A stretch of DNA of 64,000 nt from Carnobacterium funditum DSM 5970 (GTDB taxonomy: Bacteria > Bacillota > Bacilli > Lactobacillales > Carnobacteriaceae). The stretch lies in NCBI RefSeq assembly GCF_000744185.1, contig NZ_JQLL01000001.1, forward strand, positions 558,001-622,000. The letters are read 5' to 3'. Positions 60,964-64,000 of this stretch are shown here, in pieces. The notes under the pieces are model-generated. The model ran no database searches. It was not told the DNA's origin and saw nothing but the letters and a program-made list of their open reading frames with translations. Each line of letters begins with the position of its first letter. Positions within the stretch are counted from its first letter, which is position 1. The translations under genes and the position numbers were made by a program.

Positions 60964-61036
60964 CGGTCTCGACGGGAATCGAACCCGCGATCTTCTGCGT
61001 GACAGGCAGACATGTTAACCCCTACACCACGAGACC
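60964..61036 (-). tRNA. tRNA-Asp (anticodon GTC)
   Basis: Acceptor GGTCTCG/CGAGACC, loop CTGTCAC, discriminator G. CCA not encoded. Confidence 0.96.
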
Positions 61037-61050
61037 TTTAAAGTTAAACA

Positions 61051-61123
61051 TGGAGGTTGACGGGATCGAACCGCCGACCCTCTGCTTGTAAGGCAGATGC
61101 TCTCCCAGCTGAGCTAAACCTCC
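61051..61123 (-). tRNA. tRNA-Val (anticodon TAC)
   Basis: Acceptor GGAGGTT/AACCTCC, loop CTTACAA, discriminator A. CCA not encoded. Confidence 0.96.
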
Positions 61124-61135
61124 GGTAATACAAAA

Positions 61136-61207
61136 TGACCCGTACGGGATTCGAACCCGTGATACCGCCGTGAAAGGGCGGTGTCTTAACCACTTGACCA
61201 ACGGGCC
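61136..61207 (-). tRNA. tRNA-Glu (anticodon TTC)
   Basis: Acceptor GGCCCGT/ACGGGTC with one G-U, loop CTTTCAC, discriminator A. CCA not encoded. Confidence 0.96.
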
Positions 61208-61220
61208 AAAACTAGTATAA

Positions 61221-61309
61221 CGGAGAGTAAGGGATTCGAACCCTTGAGACAGTGTGCACCGCCTACATGATTTCCAATCATGCTCCTTCGGCCGCTCGGA
61301 CAACTCTCC
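61221..61309 (-). tRNA. tRNA-Ser (anticodon GGA)
   Basis: Acceptor GGAGAGT/ACTCTCC, loop TTGGAAA, long variable arm, discriminator G. CCA not encoded. Confidence 0.96.
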
Positions 61310-61360
61310 AAGGTAGTTCTAATAGAACTCTCTATTTATTTTTCCATAGATAACTATGTA

Positions 61361-61433
61361 CTCCGCAAGCAGGATTCGAACCTGCGACATCATGATTAAC
61401 AGTCATGCGCTCTACCAGCTGAGCTATTGCGGA
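61361..61433 (-). tRNA. tRNA-Asn (anticodon GTT)
   Basis: Acceptor TCCGCAA/TTGCGGA, loop CTGTTAA, discriminator G. First tRNA after the 5S gene. CCA not encoded. Confidence 0.96.
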
Positions 61434-61444
61434 ATGATGAAGAT

Positions 61445-61562
61445 GCGCGGCAGCGTCCTACTCTCACAAAGGGAAACCCTTCACTACCATCGGCGCTAAG
61501 AAGCTTAACTGCTGTGTTCGGCATGGGAACAGGTGTGACCTTCTTGCCATCGCCACCACACA
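61445..61562 (-). rRNA. rrf: 5S ribosomal RNA
   Basis: 118 nt. Minus strand opens TGTGTGGTGGCGATGGC and contains the conserved CCCATGCCGAACACAG and AAGCTTCTTAGCGCC. It ends near CGCTGCCGCGC. Lies 88 bp after the 23S gene and 11 bp before tRNA-Asn. Confidence 0.96.
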
Positions 61563-61650
61563 TCTTACATATAAGAGAACGTTGTTCTCTCAAAACTGGA
61601 TAGTGTTTAACTATAAGGGCTTAAAACCGTTTCTTCATCGTTTAAAAATT

Positions 61651-64000
<2,350 letters not shown>

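Overview
The window reads as chromosomal DNA of a low-GC Gram-positive bacterium of the order Lactobacillales. A Carnobacterium-like member of the Carnobacteriaceae is the best guess. The grounds are AT-rich DNA, AGGAGG-type ribosome binding sites with frequent TTG and GTG starts, a fabT-fabH-acpP-fabK-fabD-fabG-fabF cluster (FabK and FabT rather than FabI and FapR), an aerobic nrdHIEF operon, class B PBP next to rpmG, and a Bacillus-like yqgP-yqgQ-glcK-yqgU block. The genus is inferred from gene content, not from a 16S sequence.

Layout. 1-5205: type II fatty acid synthesis operon on the minus strand, with two FabT operators over its promoter and a terminator-like hairpin between fabK and fabD. 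5380-9380: a DUF2187-like protein, a strong candidate for an undescribed ~265-nt structured RNA, a CDP-alcohol phosphatidyltransferase and two related lipoproteins built from one repeated module. 9381-13301: nrdHIEF with two NrdR boxes. 13302-17000: AT-rich intergenic DNA, tRNA-Arg, and a TetR-controlled MacB-like ABC exporter. 17023-23466: glnR, glnA, ynbB, hflX, miaA and a glycerophosphodiesterase; glnA lies upstream of glnR, the reverse of the usual order. 23700-30455: small regulators, a rhodanese-like protein, a yqgU-type lipoprotein, glucokinase, rhomboid protease, 5-formyltetrahydrofolate cyclo-ligase, L33 and two small membrane-associated proteins. 30462-40984: class B PBP, YfhO-like protein, a pentapeptide-repeat pseudogene, sodA, a DUF1189 protein, a CshB-like helicase and zwf. 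41078-48893: aldo/keto reductase, phosphohexomutase, argR, a T-box-controlled argS, a decayed BMP lipoprotein and a purine permease. 48940-60098: CstR-like regulator, yidD, a heterodimeric ABC exporter, trmL, queG, a candidate ~127-nt small RNA, rlmA, a DUF2188 protein, an aminotransferase and pckA with a cre site. 60213-64000: the end of an rRNA operon on the minus strand (23S partial, 5S) followed by 12 tRNA genes.

How the genes work together. Most of the window is housekeeping: lipid, DNA precursor, glutamine, translation and carbon metabolism, each with a recognisable local control (FabT, NrdR, GlnR, T-box, CcpA). I saw no phage, insertion sequence, CRISPR array or defence island. The least explained material is the two putative non-coding RNAs, each with a promoter, internal hairpins and an intrinsic terminator, and the lipoprotein pair with a shared ~120-residue module.
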